38,298 bases of DNA from Hyphomicrobiales bacterium (GCA_021730985.1 JAKFYI010000005.1:1-38298); one strand, 5' to 3'; numbered from the stretch's first letter, positions 23,551-32,384 are shown. Translations and numbers: made by a program. Notes: a model not told the origin generated them from the sequence alone.

Positions 23551-24516
23551 ATGATCGCCGGACGAACCTTCGCTGCGGCGGCCTTGGCTCTGGTGCTCGG
23601 CGCCAATGCGCCGACACTCGCGCAACCGTATCCGTCCAAGGTCGTCAAGGTGATCGTGCCGTTCACGCCCGGCTCGCCCAACGACGTGATGGCGCGGCTG
23701 CTGGTGCAGCACGTCCAGACCCGGCTCGGCCAGCCGCTCATCGTCGATAATCGCGTGGGCGGCGGCACCTCGATCGGCGTGAAGGCGGCGGCAACCGCCG
23801 CGCCGGACGGCTACACACTGCTTTTCATCAGCTCCGCGCTTGTGATCGATCCGGCGATGAAAAAGGCCGATTACGACCCCACCCAGGACTTCGTTCCGGT
23901 CGCCACCGTGACCACCACCTCGTGGCTGCTCGCGGTGTCGCCATCGCTACCGGTCAAGACGATGCAGGAGTTCGTTGCCTACACCAAAGCCAATCCCGGC
24001 AAGGTGACGCTGGCCTATACACAAGGCACCGCCGCAGTGCTGGTCGGCGAGCGCTTCCGGCAGCTTTCGGGTGCCGACATCGTCGCCGTCCCCTACAAGG
24101 GCGGCGCTGCGGCCATGCCCGACTTCCTCGGCGGACGTATCCAGATGCTGATCCCAACCCCATCCACCACGCTGCCGCTGATTCGCGAAGGCAAGATGCT
24201 GCCGCTCGCCATCACCAGCGCGGAACGGAGCCCGGACCTGCCGGACGTGCCGACCGCGCGGGAAGTCGGAATGCCGGAACTGACGCTCGACTTCTGGAAC
24301 GGGGTGCTGGCGCCGGCCGGTACGCCGCCGGAGATCGTCGCCAGGCTGAACGAGGCAATCAACGACAGTCTGCGTTCTCCGGAGATGAAATCGAGCATGA
24401 GCAAGCTGGGATTGGACGCAAAGATCGGATCGCCGCAGGATTTCACCAGGTTCATCGCAGAGGAAATCCCGCGCTGGACCGAAATCGTCAAGGCCGTTGG
24501 AATGAAGGCCGAGTAA
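23551..24516 (+). CDS. Bug/TctC-family substrate-binding protein
   Basis: This 321-residue Bug protein has a signal peptide with TLA/QP cleavage (residue 24) and a classical mature start PYPSKVVKVIVPFTPGSPND. APDGYTLLFIS, VPYKGGAAAMPDFLGGRIQ and LAPAGTPPEIV are all present. It is clearly less similar to the preceding Bug than the pair at 1427/2430 are to each other, so this tandem is not a recent duplication. Its TAA is immediately followed by the GTG start of the monooxygenase, which suggests translational coupling and a shared substrate pathway, perhaps an aromatic acid. Confidence 0.92.
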   Translation: MIAGRTFAAAALALVLGANAPTLAQPYPSKVVKVIVPFTPGSPNDVMARLLVQHVQTRLGQPLIVDNRVGGGTSIGVKAAATAAPDGYTLLFISSALVIDPAMKKADYDPTQDFVPVATVTTTSWLLAVSPSLPVKTMQEFVAYTKANPGKVTLAYTQGTAAVLVGERFRQLSGADIVAVPYKGGAAAMPDFLGGRIQMLIPTPSTTLPLIREGKMLPLAITSAERSPDLPDVPTAREVGMPELTLDFWNGVLAPAGTPPEIVARLNEAINDSLRSPEMKSSMSKLGLDAKIGSPQDFTRFIAEEIPRWTEIVKAVGMKAE

Positions 24517-25716
24517 GTGGCATCGCCAAACAAGACCGCCATCGTCGGCGCCGGCATCGGCGGTCTAACCGCGGCGCTCGCGCTGCTCAAGCGTGGGCTT
24601 GATGTGAACGTTTACGAACAATCCTCGGAGCTCAAGGAGGTCGGCGCCGGCATCCAGATCAGCTCGAACGGAACGCGCGTGCTCTACGCGCTGGGGCTCG
24701 AGGAGGCGCTGAAGCGCGTTCAGGTGCTGCCGTCGAAGCGTGTGATCCGGCACTGGCGCACGGGGGAGACTTGGAACTGGTTCGACCTCGGCCAGACCAC
24801 GACGCAGCGTTACGGAACGCCGCACGTCATGCTGCACCGGGGCGATCTGCATGGCCTGTTGGCCGACGCGGTGCGAAGCCTCAAGCCCGATGCGCTCAAG
24901 CTCGGCAAGCGTTGCGTTTCAATTTCGTCCACGCCGGATCACGCCGAAGTCACGTTCGAGGACAGCGAGAGGGCGCGCGCCGCCTGCGTGATCGGCGCCG
25001 ACGGTATCCATTCCCAGGTGCGGCAATGCCTGTTCGGGCAGGACAAGCCGGAGTTCACCGGATGCGTCGCCTGGCGCGGCCTTGTCGCCATGGAAAAGTT
25101 GCCGTCCCACATCGCTCAGATGCTCGGCACCAACTGGCTCGGTCCGCATGGGCATGTGCTGCACTATCCAGTGCGCCGCGGCGAGATCATGAACTTCATC
25201 AGCTTTGTCGAGCGCGATGACTGGCAGGTCGAGTCTTGGGTGACCGAGGGGACCAAGGACGAACTCGCCAACGACTTCCGCGGCTGGCACGATGACGTGC
25301 ACGAGATCGTCCGCAACATCGAGACGCCCTACAAATGGGCGATGATGGTGCGCGGTCCGATGCCGCGCTGGAGCGAGGGGCGCGTCACGCTGATGGGCGA
25401 CGCCTGCCACCCGACGCTGCCGTTCCTCGGCCAGGGCGGCGTGATGGCGGTCGAAGACGGCTACGTGCTGGCCGCCTGTCTGGCGAAATACATCGACGAT
25501 CCTGCGCAGGCGTTTGCACGCTACGAAGACATCCGGCGCGATCGCACCGCCACCGTGGTGCGCAAGTCGCACGAAAACCGCCGCTCGGCGTTCAGCCCGG
25601 CGCTGGCCGATCAGGGCCAGGTCGCTGTCGAAGTGGCACGCGAATGGCAGCAGGAGCGCGTGCGTGAGCGCATGGAATGGCTCTACGCCTACGACGCGAC
25701 GTCAATTGAGATTTGA
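24517..25716 (+). CDS. FAD-dependent aromatic hydroxylase (salicylate/3-hydroxybenzoate/6-hydroxynicotinate hydroxylase group)
   Basis: This 399-residue single-component flavoprotein hydroxylase has the dinucleotide fold GAGIGG (11-16), the FAD/NADPH motif GADGIHSQVR (about 165-174) and the GD motif GDACHP (about 291-296), followed by QGGVMAVEDG. The expected reaction is NAD(P)H- and O2-dependent hydroxylation of a phenolic or heteroaromatic acid. The start is a GTG with no gap after the upstream Bug stop; AAGG at 24505-24508 serves as ribosome-binding site. Its stop is 3 bases from the convergent Bug gene. The substrate is undecided between salicylate, hydroxybenzoates and hydroxynicotinate types. 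Confidence 0.9.
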   Translation: MASPNKTAIVGAGIGGLTAALALLKRGLDVNVYEQSSELKEVGAGIQISSNGTRVLYALGLEEALKRVQVLPSKRVIRHWRTGETWNWFDLGQTTTQRYGTPHVMLHRGDLHGLLADAVRSLKPDALKLGKRCVSISSTPDHAEVTFEDSERARAACVIGADGIHSQVRQCLFGQDKPEFTGCVAWRGLVAMEKLPSHIAQMLGTNWLGPHGHVLHYPVRRGEIMNFISFVERDDWQVESWVTEGTKDELANDFRGWHDDVHEIVRNIETPYKWAMMVRGPMPRWSEGRVTLMGDACHPTLPFLGQGGVMAVEDGYVLAACLAKYIDDPAQAFARYEDIRRDRTATVVRKSHENRRSAFSPALADQGQVAVEVAREWQQERVRERMEWLYAYDATSIEI

Positions 25717-25719
25717 AAG

Positions 25720-26679
25720 CTACTCAAGCTTGATGCCGGTCTGCTTGGCGAGATCGCCCCACTGGCGCATGTCCTCGACCAGCACCTTGCCAAACTGCTC
25801 CGATGTGAGCGGCCGTGCGTCGAGGCCGAGCTTTGCGAGCGAGGCCGTCATCTCGGGTGTTTTCAGCCGCGCGTTCACCGCCGAATTGATCTTGGCAATC
25901 ACTGGCGCGGGCGTGCCCGCCGGTGCCAATAGGCCGTACCAGACATCCGGCGGAAAGCCGTCCATGCCGGCTTCCTTCAACGTGGGCACGTCAGGCAACT
26001 CCGGCCAGCGCTGCGCGCTCGCAACCACGAGCGCCCGCAGCTTACCGGCCTGGATTTGCGGCAGCAGCAGAACCTTGGCGCTGGCGTGAATCTGGATTTG
26101 CCCGGAGATGGTGTCGGTCATGGCCGGCGCCGCGCCGCGATACGGCACGAACTGGATGTTCGTTCCGCTTTTGACGCGCACGAATTCCAGAATGAAGTGT
26201 GGCGAGATGCCGATGCCGCCACCGGACGACAACTTGCCGGGATTGGCCTTGGCGTAGGCGACCAGCTCCGCCAGCGTCTTGACCGGCACGTTCGGATTGA
26301 CAACCAGCACCAGCGAGTCGGTCGCGATCGCCGCCACCGGCGCGAAGTCCTTCACCGCATCGAAGTCGAGATCCTTGTAGACCGCGGGCGTGATGCCGTT
26401 GTTGTTGGTGCCGCCGAGCAGCAGCGTGTAGCCATCCGGCGCCGCGCGCGCGACGGTCTTCATCGCGAGGCGGCCGCCCGCGCCGGCTTGGTTCTCCACG
26501 ATCACGCTTTGCCCGAGATCGGTGGTGAGGCCTTGCGTGATCGCACGCGCCACGGTGTCGGTCGGCCCGCCGGCCGGATACGGCACCATCACCTTGATCG
26601 GACGATCGGGAAAAGTCTGAGCGGAGGCGGCGGCGAAATTTGCCACCAGCAGCATCGCAGCCACGAATAGGCTTCTCAT
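25720..26679 (-). CDS. Bug/TctC-family substrate-binding protein
   Basis: This 319-residue protein has a signal peptide ending ASA/QT (residue 20). The mature start FPDRPIKVMVPYPAGGPTD, APDGYTLLLGGTNNNG, VPYRGAAPAMTDTISGQIQ and LAPAGTPAPVI define it as a Bug receptor. GAGGGAGAAGG directly precedes the ATG. It is downstream of the LigI-like lactonase gene on the same strand with a 35-base gap, so the two are probably an operon in which the lactonase gene comes first. The 3' end abuts the convergent monooxygenase gene. Confidence 0.93.
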   Translation of the reverse strand: MRSLFVAAMLLVANFAAASAQTFPDRPIKVMVPYPAGGPTDTVARAITQGLTTDLGQSVIVENQAGAGGRLAMKTVARAAPDGYTLLLGGTNNNGITPAVYKDLDFDAVKDFAPVAAIATDSLVLVVNPNVPVKTLAELVAYAKANPGKLSSGGGIGISPHFILEFVRVKSGTNIQFVPYRGAAPAMTDTISGQIQIHASAKVLLLPQIQAGKLRALVVASAQRWPELPDVPTLKEAGMDGFPPDVWYGLLAPAGTPAPVIAKINSAVNARLKTPEMTASLAKLGLDARPLTSEQFGKVLVEDMRQWGDLAKQTGIKLE

Positions 26680-26714
26680 TGCCTTCTCCCTCGCAAAACG
26701 CCGGCGGGCAAAGC

Positions 26715-27626
26715 TTAAAGCAACCCGGCGGTTTGTGAAGGGCGCACCGGGCGCTCGAAGCTGTACAGACGCTCGGCGTTGTCCACGAGAATGCGCCTGC
26801 GGGTGGCGTCATCCGGCACCCAGACCGCGATCTGATCGACCAGATCGCCGTCGTTGGGCATTTCCGTCTCCAGCAGCACATGCGGCCAGTCCGAACCCCA
26901 AACCAGACGATCCGGCGCGGCTTCGACGAGCGCATGGGCGAAGGGCGTGATGTCGCCATAAGGAGGCCGCATCCGCGAGGTGCGGTACGGCGCCGACAGT
27001 TTGGCCCAGCCGCGGCCGGACTTGAGCAGCCGGATCAGCGCCTGGAAACCCGGTGCGTTGATGCCCTTGCCTGGGTCGGGCCGGCCCATGTGGTCGATCA
27101 CCACCTCGGTGGCAAAGTCGCCGAGCAAGGTGTCGAGGTCGGGATGATCTTCGGCATCGAGCAGGAATTGCACATGCCAGCCGAACTCCTTGGTGCGCTC
27201 GGCAAGCTTGCGCGCAACGTCGAAGCCCAGACCGGTCTTCGCCGTGCGGTTGACGCGAAAGCCCTGCACGCCGCTCTCGGCAAGATGGCGCAATTCCTTG
27301 TCCGTGATGTCCTCGCCGATCAGCGCGATGGCGCGCAGACGGCGCGGATGCGCCGTCATGGCATCGACAATGAAGCGATTGTCGGAGCCGTACAATCCGG
27401 TCTGCACCATGACGCCGCGCTCGAAACCCGTGGTGTCGAGCATGGCGAGATAGTCGTCGAGCGACACCGCCGGTGGCGTGTACAGCCGGTTGGCCGCCCA
27501 GGGATATCGGTCGCGCGGGCCGAACACATGACAGTGGCAGTCCGCCGACTTGGGCGGCAGCTTGAGCTTGGGCTTCTTGACGTTGAGTTGGGGCCCGGCG
27601 CACTGGGCTGGTTCGGTAATCTGCAT
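26715..27626 (-). CDS. LigI-like amidohydrolase (2-pyrone-4,6-dicarboxylate lactonase group)
   Basis: This 303-residue amidohydrolase has the metal-type motif DCHCHVFGP (His31, His33), RYPWAANRLYTPP shortly after it, HMGRPDPGKG (about 179-188) and VWGSDWPH (about 250) near the C-terminus. These match the LigI/galactarolactone-isomerase/sulfomuconolactonase branch, many of which work without a bound metal. Known members hydrolyse or isomerise lactones from aromatic or sugar-acid breakdown. The N-terminal 25 residues are a basic Pro/Lys-rich extension with no signal peptide. A Bug gene lies on each side on the same strand. Exact substrate unknown. Confidence 0.88.
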   Translation of the reverse strand: MQITEPAQCAGPQLNVKKPKLKLPPKSADCHCHVFGPRDRYPWAANRLYTPPAVSLDDYLAMLDTTGFERGVMVQTGLYGSDNRFIVDAMTAHPRRLRAIALIGEDITDKELRHLAESGVQGFRVNRTAKTGLGFDVARKLAERTKEFGWHVQFLLDAEDHPDLDTLLGDFATEVVIDHMGRPDPGKGINAPGFQALIRLLKSGRGWAKLSAPYRTSRMRPPYGDITPFAHALVEAAPDRLVWGSDWPHVLLETEMPNDGDLVDQIAVWVPDDATRRRILVDNAERLYSFERPVRPSQTAGLL

Positions 27627-27671
27627 TTCGAAATTCTCGATTTATTTTTGCGGTTCAAACCAACCATACCG

Positions 27672-27785
27672 CCGTCATCGCTGGGCATAGCCGTTCGAAG
27701 AACGGCGTCGCTTCGCTCGCCTATGACCCGGCGATCCATCTTTTTCAAAGAGGATGGACCCGCGGGTCAAGCCCGCGGGTGACGG
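27672..27785. repeat. Multi-hairpin intergenic repeat
   Basis: CCGTCA at 27672-27677 is mirrored by TGACGG at 27780-27785 as short terminal inverted repeats. Inside are CCGTTC-gaa-GAACGG (27691-27705) and ACCCGCGGG-tcaag-CCCGCGGGT (27758-27780). Sequences of this type are common intergenic repeats in the Bradyrhizobium group. It fills the gap between the Bug gene stop at 27800 and the lactonase start. Confidence 0.7.
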
Positions 27786-27799
27786 ATCGAGGGCGGTCT

Positions 27800-28789
27800 T
27801 CAATTCATCTTCACATTGGCCGCTTTGATAATCGGCGACCAGCGCGCGATCTCGCTCTTCACCAGCGCCAGGAATGGCGCGGGCCCGCGATTCGCTTTGT
27901 CCGGAATGTCGCCGCCGAGCACGTCGAGCCGCTTGCGCGTCTCCGGATCGTCCAGCGCCTTGTCGAGCGCCTCGATCAGCCGGTCGACGATCGGCTTGGG
28001 CGTATCCTTGGGTGCGAACAGGCCGTTCCAGGCGGTGGCTTGGAAATCCGGCAGTCCGGCCTCTACCACGCTCGGCACGTTCGGCAGCGTCGCGTTGCGC
28101 TTCGGCGACGTCACCGCAAAGAGCTTGATCCTGTCCGGATACTGCGGGCCGCCCGTCACCACGTCGGCGCACATGAAATCGGTCTGTCCGGCCACCAGCG
28201 CATTCATCGCAGGCGCCCCGCCGTTGAACGGAACCAGCGTCGGCTTGGTGTCCATCAGCGCATTCAGCAGCAGGCACGACGTGAAGAACATCGAGCCGAC
28301 ACCGGCGTGCCCCTGGTTGAGCTTGGTGTCGTTCGCCTTCACGTAGGCGATGAACTCCTTGAGGTTGTTGGCGGGGAAGTCCTTCTTGGCCGCCACCACG
28401 AACGGGAACGACGCGACCTGGCCGATCGGCGCGAAATCCTCATCAGGCTTGTAGGCAAGGTTCGGATAGAGCGAGACAGACGCCGCGTGCGTGCCCATCT
28501 GTCCCATCAGGATGGTGTAGCCGTCCGGGTCGGCACGCATCGCGCGGGTCGAGCCGGTGGTGCCGCCGGCGCCTGACACGTTCTGCACCACGAGCTGCTG
28601 GCCAAGCGTCTTCGACATGTGGTCGGCGACGATGCGCGCGCCGACATCGGTCGAGCCGCCGGGCGGGAACGGCACGATCAGTGTGATGACCCGGTTCGGA
28701 TAGGCTTGAGCCCACAAGACTTGCGGCAGCGCCGCAAGCGCGGCCACGGCCATTGCGGCGGTCAACAAAACGCGGCGTTGGATTGTCAT
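27800..28789 (-). CDS. Bug/TctC-family substrate-binding protein
   Basis: This 329-residue protein has a signal peptide with cleavage at LWA/QA (residue 27). The mature start YPNRVITLIVPFPPGGSTD, DPDGYTILMGQMG, VPFNGGAPAMNALVAGQTD and APKDTPKPIV are standard Bug features. The ATG at 28789 was chosen over an in-frame start at 28828, which would place 13 polar residues before the signal peptide. The gene follows the D-tartrate dehydratase gene on the same strand with a gap of about 100 bases, so tartrate or a related hydroxy acid is a reasonable ligand guess (inference). Confidence 0.91.
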   Translation of the reverse strand: MTIQRRVLLTAAMAVAALAALPQVLWAQAYPNRVITLIVPFPPGGSTDVGARIVADHMSKTLGQQLVVQNVSGAGGTTGSTRAMRADPDGYTILMGQMGTHAASVSLYPNLAYKPDEDFAPIGQVASFPFVVAAKKDFPANNLKEFIAYVKANDTKLNQGHAGVGSMFFTSCLLLNALMDTKPTLVPFNGGAPAMNALVAGQTDFMCADVVTGGPQYPDRIKLFAVTSPKRNATLPNVPSVVEAGLPDFQATAWNGLFAPKDTPKPIVDRLIEALDKALDDPETRKRLDVLGGDIPDKANRGPAPFLALVKSEIARWSPIIKAANVKMN

Positions 28790-28887
28790 GGCGTTTCCCC
28801 TGGCTGCCCTGTTGCTTTGCGCGGGCATGCTCTGCCGCCAAGGCTACATCGCCTCAGCACAGCCACACAACACGGGGGGCCTGCGGC

Positions 28888-30051
28888 CTATTCGGCCAGT
28901 TCGCGCATGACCCCGATAAGCGCCGCCTTGCCCTCGAAGCCGATGCCGGGAAGGTCGGGCACCGTGACGATGCCGCCCTCCACTATCGCACTGTCGGGAA
29001 AGCCGCCGAACGGCTGAAACAGGTCGGGATAGTTCTCGTTGCCGCCAAGGCCCAGGCCCGCGGCGATGTTGAGCGACATCTGGTGGCCGCCATGCGGAAT
29101 ACAGCGCCGCAACGACCAGCCGTGCGCGACCACGGCTTGCATCGTGCGCTGATATTCGCAGAGGCCGTAAGACAGCGCGCAATCGAACTGCAGCCAGTCG
29201 CGATCGGCCCGCATGCCGCCGTAGCGCAACAGGTTGCGGGCGTCCTGATGACTGAACAGGTTCTCGCCGGTCGCCATCGCGCCTGGATAAAATTCGGCGA
29301 GCGCGGCCTGAAGCTGATAATCGAGCGGGTCGCCGGCTTCCTCGTACCAGAACAGCGGATAGTCGCGCAGCATCTTGGCGTAGGCGACCGCGGTCTCCAG
29401 ATCGAAGCGGCCGTTGGCATCGACGGCGAGTTGCGCGTCCTTGCCGATTTCGGAAAGCACGGCTTCGATGCGCGCGCGATCGTCATCCAGGCTCGCGCCG
29501 CCGATCTTCATTTTCACGACATTGTAGCCGCGCTGCAGATAGCTTCGCATCTCCGCACGCAGCGCGCTGTTGTCCTTGCCGGGGTAGTAGTAGCCGCCCG
29601 CCGCATAGACGAACACGCGCGGATCGGCCTGCCTGCCATGACGCTCCGCCAGCAGACGGAACAACGGCTTGTCTGCGATCTTGGCGACCGCATCCCAGAC
29701 CGCCATGTCGATGGTGCCGACCGCAACCGAGCGCTCGCCGTGGCCGCCGGGTTTCTCGTTTGTCATCATCGCGGCCCAGACGCGATCCGGATCGAGATTG
29801 TCGCCAGCATCGCTGAGCAGCGATTTCGGATCGGCTTCCGTGATACGAGGCGCAAAGCGCTCGCGGATCAATCCGCCCTGGCTGTAGCGGCCGTTGGAAT
29901 TAAACCCGTAGCCGACGACTCTTTTTCCGTTGCGCACCACATCGGTCACAACGGCGACCAAACTCGTCGTCATCTTGGAAAAATCGACGTAGGCATTCCG
30001 GATCGGCGACGCGATCGGATGGGACTTTTCGCGAACCTCGAGAATACGCAC
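28888..30051 (-). CDS. tarD: D-tartrate dehydratase (enolase superfamily)
   Basis: This 387-residue enolase-superfamily enzyme converts D-tartrate to oxaloacetate and water if it follows its closest characterised relative. The catalytic layout is complete: the KMK motif gives Lys180 and Lys182, metal ligands are Asp211 (VDANG), Glu237 (WYEEAG) and Glu263 (TGENLF), and His320 follows in CIPHGGHQ. From memory, the Bradyrhizobium enzyme uses Lys184, Asp213, Glu239, Glu265 and His322, a constant offset of two. The N-terminal RNAYVDFSKMTTS and FNSNGRYSQGG segments also match that group. The start is a GTG with AGGAAA upstream. The adjacent Bug gene may supply the substrate. Confidence 0.85.
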   Translation of the reverse strand: MRILEVREKSHPIASPIRNAYVDFSKMTTSLVAVVTDVVRNGKRVVGYGFNSNGRYSQGGLIRERFAPRITEADPKSLLSDAGDNLDPDRVWAAMMTNEKPGGHGERSVAVGTIDMAVWDAVAKIADKPLFRLLAERHGRQADPRVFVYAAGGYYYPGKDNSALRAEMRSYLQRGYNVVKMKIGGASLDDDRARIEAVLSEIGKDAQLAVDANGRFDLETAVAYAKMLRDYPLFWYEEAGDPLDYQLQAALAEFYPGAMATGENLFSHQDARNLLRYGGMRADRDWLQFDCALSYGLCEYQRTMQAVVAHGWSLRRCIPHGGHQMSLNIAAGLGLGGNENYPDLFQPFGGFPDSAIVEGGIVTVPDLPGIGFEGKAALIGVMRELAE

Positions 30052-30139
30052 GGAGATTTCCTGTTTCTATCGCCCGTCGATTAAGCCCAAGTCCGGAGGC
30101 ACGCAAGCCAAAGCACAACCTGCCATATGCCGCAAACGA

Positions 30140-30165
30140 AAGGCCCGGCGTCACCGCCGGGCCTT
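30140..30165 (-). terminator. Rho-independent terminator of the molybdenum hydroxylase operon
   Basis: An 11-base perfect stem, AAGGCCCGGCG (30140-30150) with CGCCGGGCCTT (30155-30165), has a 4-base loop and is followed on the minus strand by TTTCGTTTG. It lies 20 bases after the large-subunit stop and before the TarD promoter region, so it insulates the two minus-strand units. Confidence 0.8.
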
Positions 30166-30185
30166 GTTTCATCACGCTGCCACGC

Positions 30186-32384
30186 TCACACCAACTTGAT
30201 GTCCTTGAGCGGCAGGCTGCGCACCGGCTTGCCGGTCGCAGCGAAGACCGCGTTGAGGACGGCCGGCGCAACGACGCAGATGGTCGGCTCGCCGACGCCG
30301 CCCCAGAAGTCGTAGGTCGGAACGATTACGGTTTCGACCTTCGGCATCTCTGCGATCTTCATGATCTCATAGCTGTCGAAGTTGAGGCTGGTCATGCGCC
30401 CCTTTTCGACCGGGCAATCGCCGTACAGCGTGGCGGACAGCCCATAGGCCACCGAACCCTCGACCTGAGCGGCGATCTGATCGGGATTGACCGCGTGACC
30501 GCAATTGAGCGCCAGCACCATGCGATGCACCTTGAGCTTGCCCTGGGGGCTCACCGAGACCTCGGCGGTAGCGGCGGAATAGCTGCCGTAACCCATGAAC
30601 TGCGCGATGCCCCGATACTGGCCGGCCGGCAGCGGCTTGCCCCAATTGCCCTTCTCAGCCGCCGCGTTGAGCACGGCCAGGTGCTTGGGATGGTTCTTCA
30701 TCAGCGCGCGGCGGAACTCCAGGGAGTCCTTGCCGGCCGCGCGCGCGATCTCCTCCATGAAGCATTCCATGTACACGCCGTTCTGGTTGGTGTTGACCCC
30801 GCGCCAGGGGCCAACCGGAACATGCGTGTTACGCATCGTGTACTCGATCAGCGAGTTCGCCACCGTGTAGCCGATCTGCGCGTCGTGCGGCTCCTCCCAG
30901 AAGCCCTGAAGCTGCCGCCGATCCTTGCCGTTGACGACGCCGGCAGGATTGAGCCACGCATTGATCGACTGGCCCGACAGGCGGATGTGCATGCCGGTGA
31001 GATTGCCTTGTGCGTCGAGCGCTGCGGTCGCCTTGCACTGCGAGATCGGCCGGAAGAAGTCGTGCGCCTGATCTTCTTCGCGGCTCCAGATCAGCTTGAC
31101 CGGAGTGCCGGGAAACTCCTTGGCGATCACCACCGCCTGCCGCACATAATCCTGCGTGCCGCCGCGCCGGCCGAAACCGCCGCCAAGGTCGTGCCGGTGC
31201 ACCTCACACTTGTTGAGAGGGATACCGGACTCCTCCGACAAGGCAGCAAGCGACGCTTCGAGATTCTGTGTCGGGACCCACAACTCCGCCATGTCCGCCG
31301 ACAGCTTTACCGTCGCGTTGTTCACTTCCATGCAGGCGTGCGACAAGAACGGCGTGCTGTAAGTGGCTTCGACCTTCTTCGCAGCACCGGCGATGGCGGC
31401 GAGCGCATCGCCCTTCTTGATCTCGCCGTTGGTCTGCTCCGAGGTCAGCCCCGCCTTGATGAATTCGGCGATGGTCGCACTCGATTGCGAGGCGTTCGGA
31501 CCTTCGTCCCAGACAACCGGCAGCGCATCGAGCGCGGTCTTGGCTTGCCACCAGGTTTCGGCCACCACGGCGATCGCGCTGTCCTTGACCCGCACCACCT
31601 TCTTCACGCCCGGCATCTTGGCGATCTTGGCTTCGTCGAAGCTCTTGAGCTTGCCGCCGAACACCGGAGAATCCTTGATCGCGGCGTTGAGCATGCCCGG
31701 CAGCTTGACGTCGATCGCGTAAATTTTGCTGCCGTTGAGTTTGGCGGCTGTATCGAGCCGCTTGAGCGGCTTGCCGGCGATCTTCCAATCCTTCGGATCC
31801 TTGAGCTTGATCGTTTTCGGATCCGGCGGCGGCAGCTTCGCGGCGGCGGCAGCGACCTTGCCATAACCGATCTGCCGGAATGTCGGGCCGTGCTTGACGA
31901 TGCCCTTGTCCACGGTCACTTCGGCGACCGGCACCTGCCAGAGGTCCGCCGCGGCCTGCAGCAGCATCATGCGCGCCGCCGCCCCTCCGCGCCGGACATA
32001 GTCCTGCGACTGCCGAATGCCCTGGCTGCCGCCGGTGGACATGTTGCCCCAGGCTCGCTTGCTGGCGAGGTTGCGTCCGGGGGTCAGGCCCTCGGTCGTC
32101 ACCTTCTTCCAGTCGCAATCGAGCTCTTCCGCCACAAGCTGCGCGAGGCCCGTGAGCGTGCCCTGCCCCATCTCCGAGCGCGCGATGCGAATGACACAGG
32201 TGTCGTTGGGACGCACCACCACCCAGATGTTGATCTCGGTGCCGGTGCCGGCGCGTTGGGCGTGCGCATCGCTCAGGAACGGCAAGTTCATGCCGAGCGC
32301 AAGACCGCCACCGGCGGCGGCGGAACTGACCATGAACTTGCGGCGGGAAATCTTGGCGGCGTTTCCGAAGATCATTTTCTTCAT
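30186..32384 (-). CDS. Molybdopterin-binding large subunit of an IorB-type molybdenum hydroxylase
   Basis: This 732-residue protein belongs to the xanthine oxidase family, in the isoquinoline 1-oxidoreductase/aldehyde dehydrogenase two-subunit branch. A Tat export motif SRRKFMV (13-19) precedes a hydrophobic segment and an AHA-type cleavage site near residue 42, so the folded enzyme probably acts in the periplasm. EMGQGTLTGLAQLVAEEL (71-88), GGGFGRRG (401-408) and GVGEP with the catalytic glutamate (Glu699) are the cofactor and active-site landmarks. The reaction is hydroxylation of an N-heteroaromatic or aldehyde using water. AGGAGAT precedes the ATG, and the gene follows the Fe-S subunit by 10 bases. 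Substrate unknown. Confidence 0.92.
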   Translation of the reverse strand: MKKMIFGNAAKISRRKFMVSSAAAGGGLALGMNLPFLSDAHAQRAGTGTEINIWVVVRPNDTCVIRIARSEMGQGTLTGLAQLVAEELDCDWKKVTTEGLTPGRNLASKRAWGNMSTGGSQGIRQSQDYVRRGGAAARMMLLQAAADLWQVPVAEVTVDKGIVKHGPTFRQIGYGKVAAAAAKLPPPDPKTIKLKDPKDWKIAGKPLKRLDTAAKLNGSKIYAIDVKLPGMLNAAIKDSPVFGGKLKSFDEAKIAKMPGVKKVVRVKDSAIAVVAETWWQAKTALDALPVVWDEGPNASQSSATIAEFIKAGLTSEQTNGEIKKGDALAAIAGAAKKVEATYSTPFLSHACMEVNNATVKLSADMAELWVPTQNLEASLAALSEESGIPLNKCEVHRHDLGGGFGRRGGTQDYVRQAVVIAKEFPGTPVKLIWSREEDQAHDFFRPISQCKATAALDAQGNLTGMHIRLSGQSINAWLNPAGVVNGKDRRQLQGFWEEPHDAQIGYTVANSLIEYTMRNTHVPVGPWRGVNTNQNGVYMECFMEEIARAAGKDSLEFRRALMKNHPKHLAVLNAAAEKGNWGKPLPAGQYRGIAQFMGYGSYSAATAEVSVSPQGKLKVHRMVLALNCGHAVNPDQIAAQVEGSVAYGLSATLYGDCPVEKGRMTSLNFDSYEIMKIAEMPKVETVIVPTYDFWGGVGEPTICVVAPAVLNAVFAATGKPVRSLPLKDIKLV

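Noticed and set aside
28753..30084. A 443-codon plus-strand frame opposite tarD
   Set aside because: tarD on the minus strand has all catalytic residues. The plus frame has no family match.
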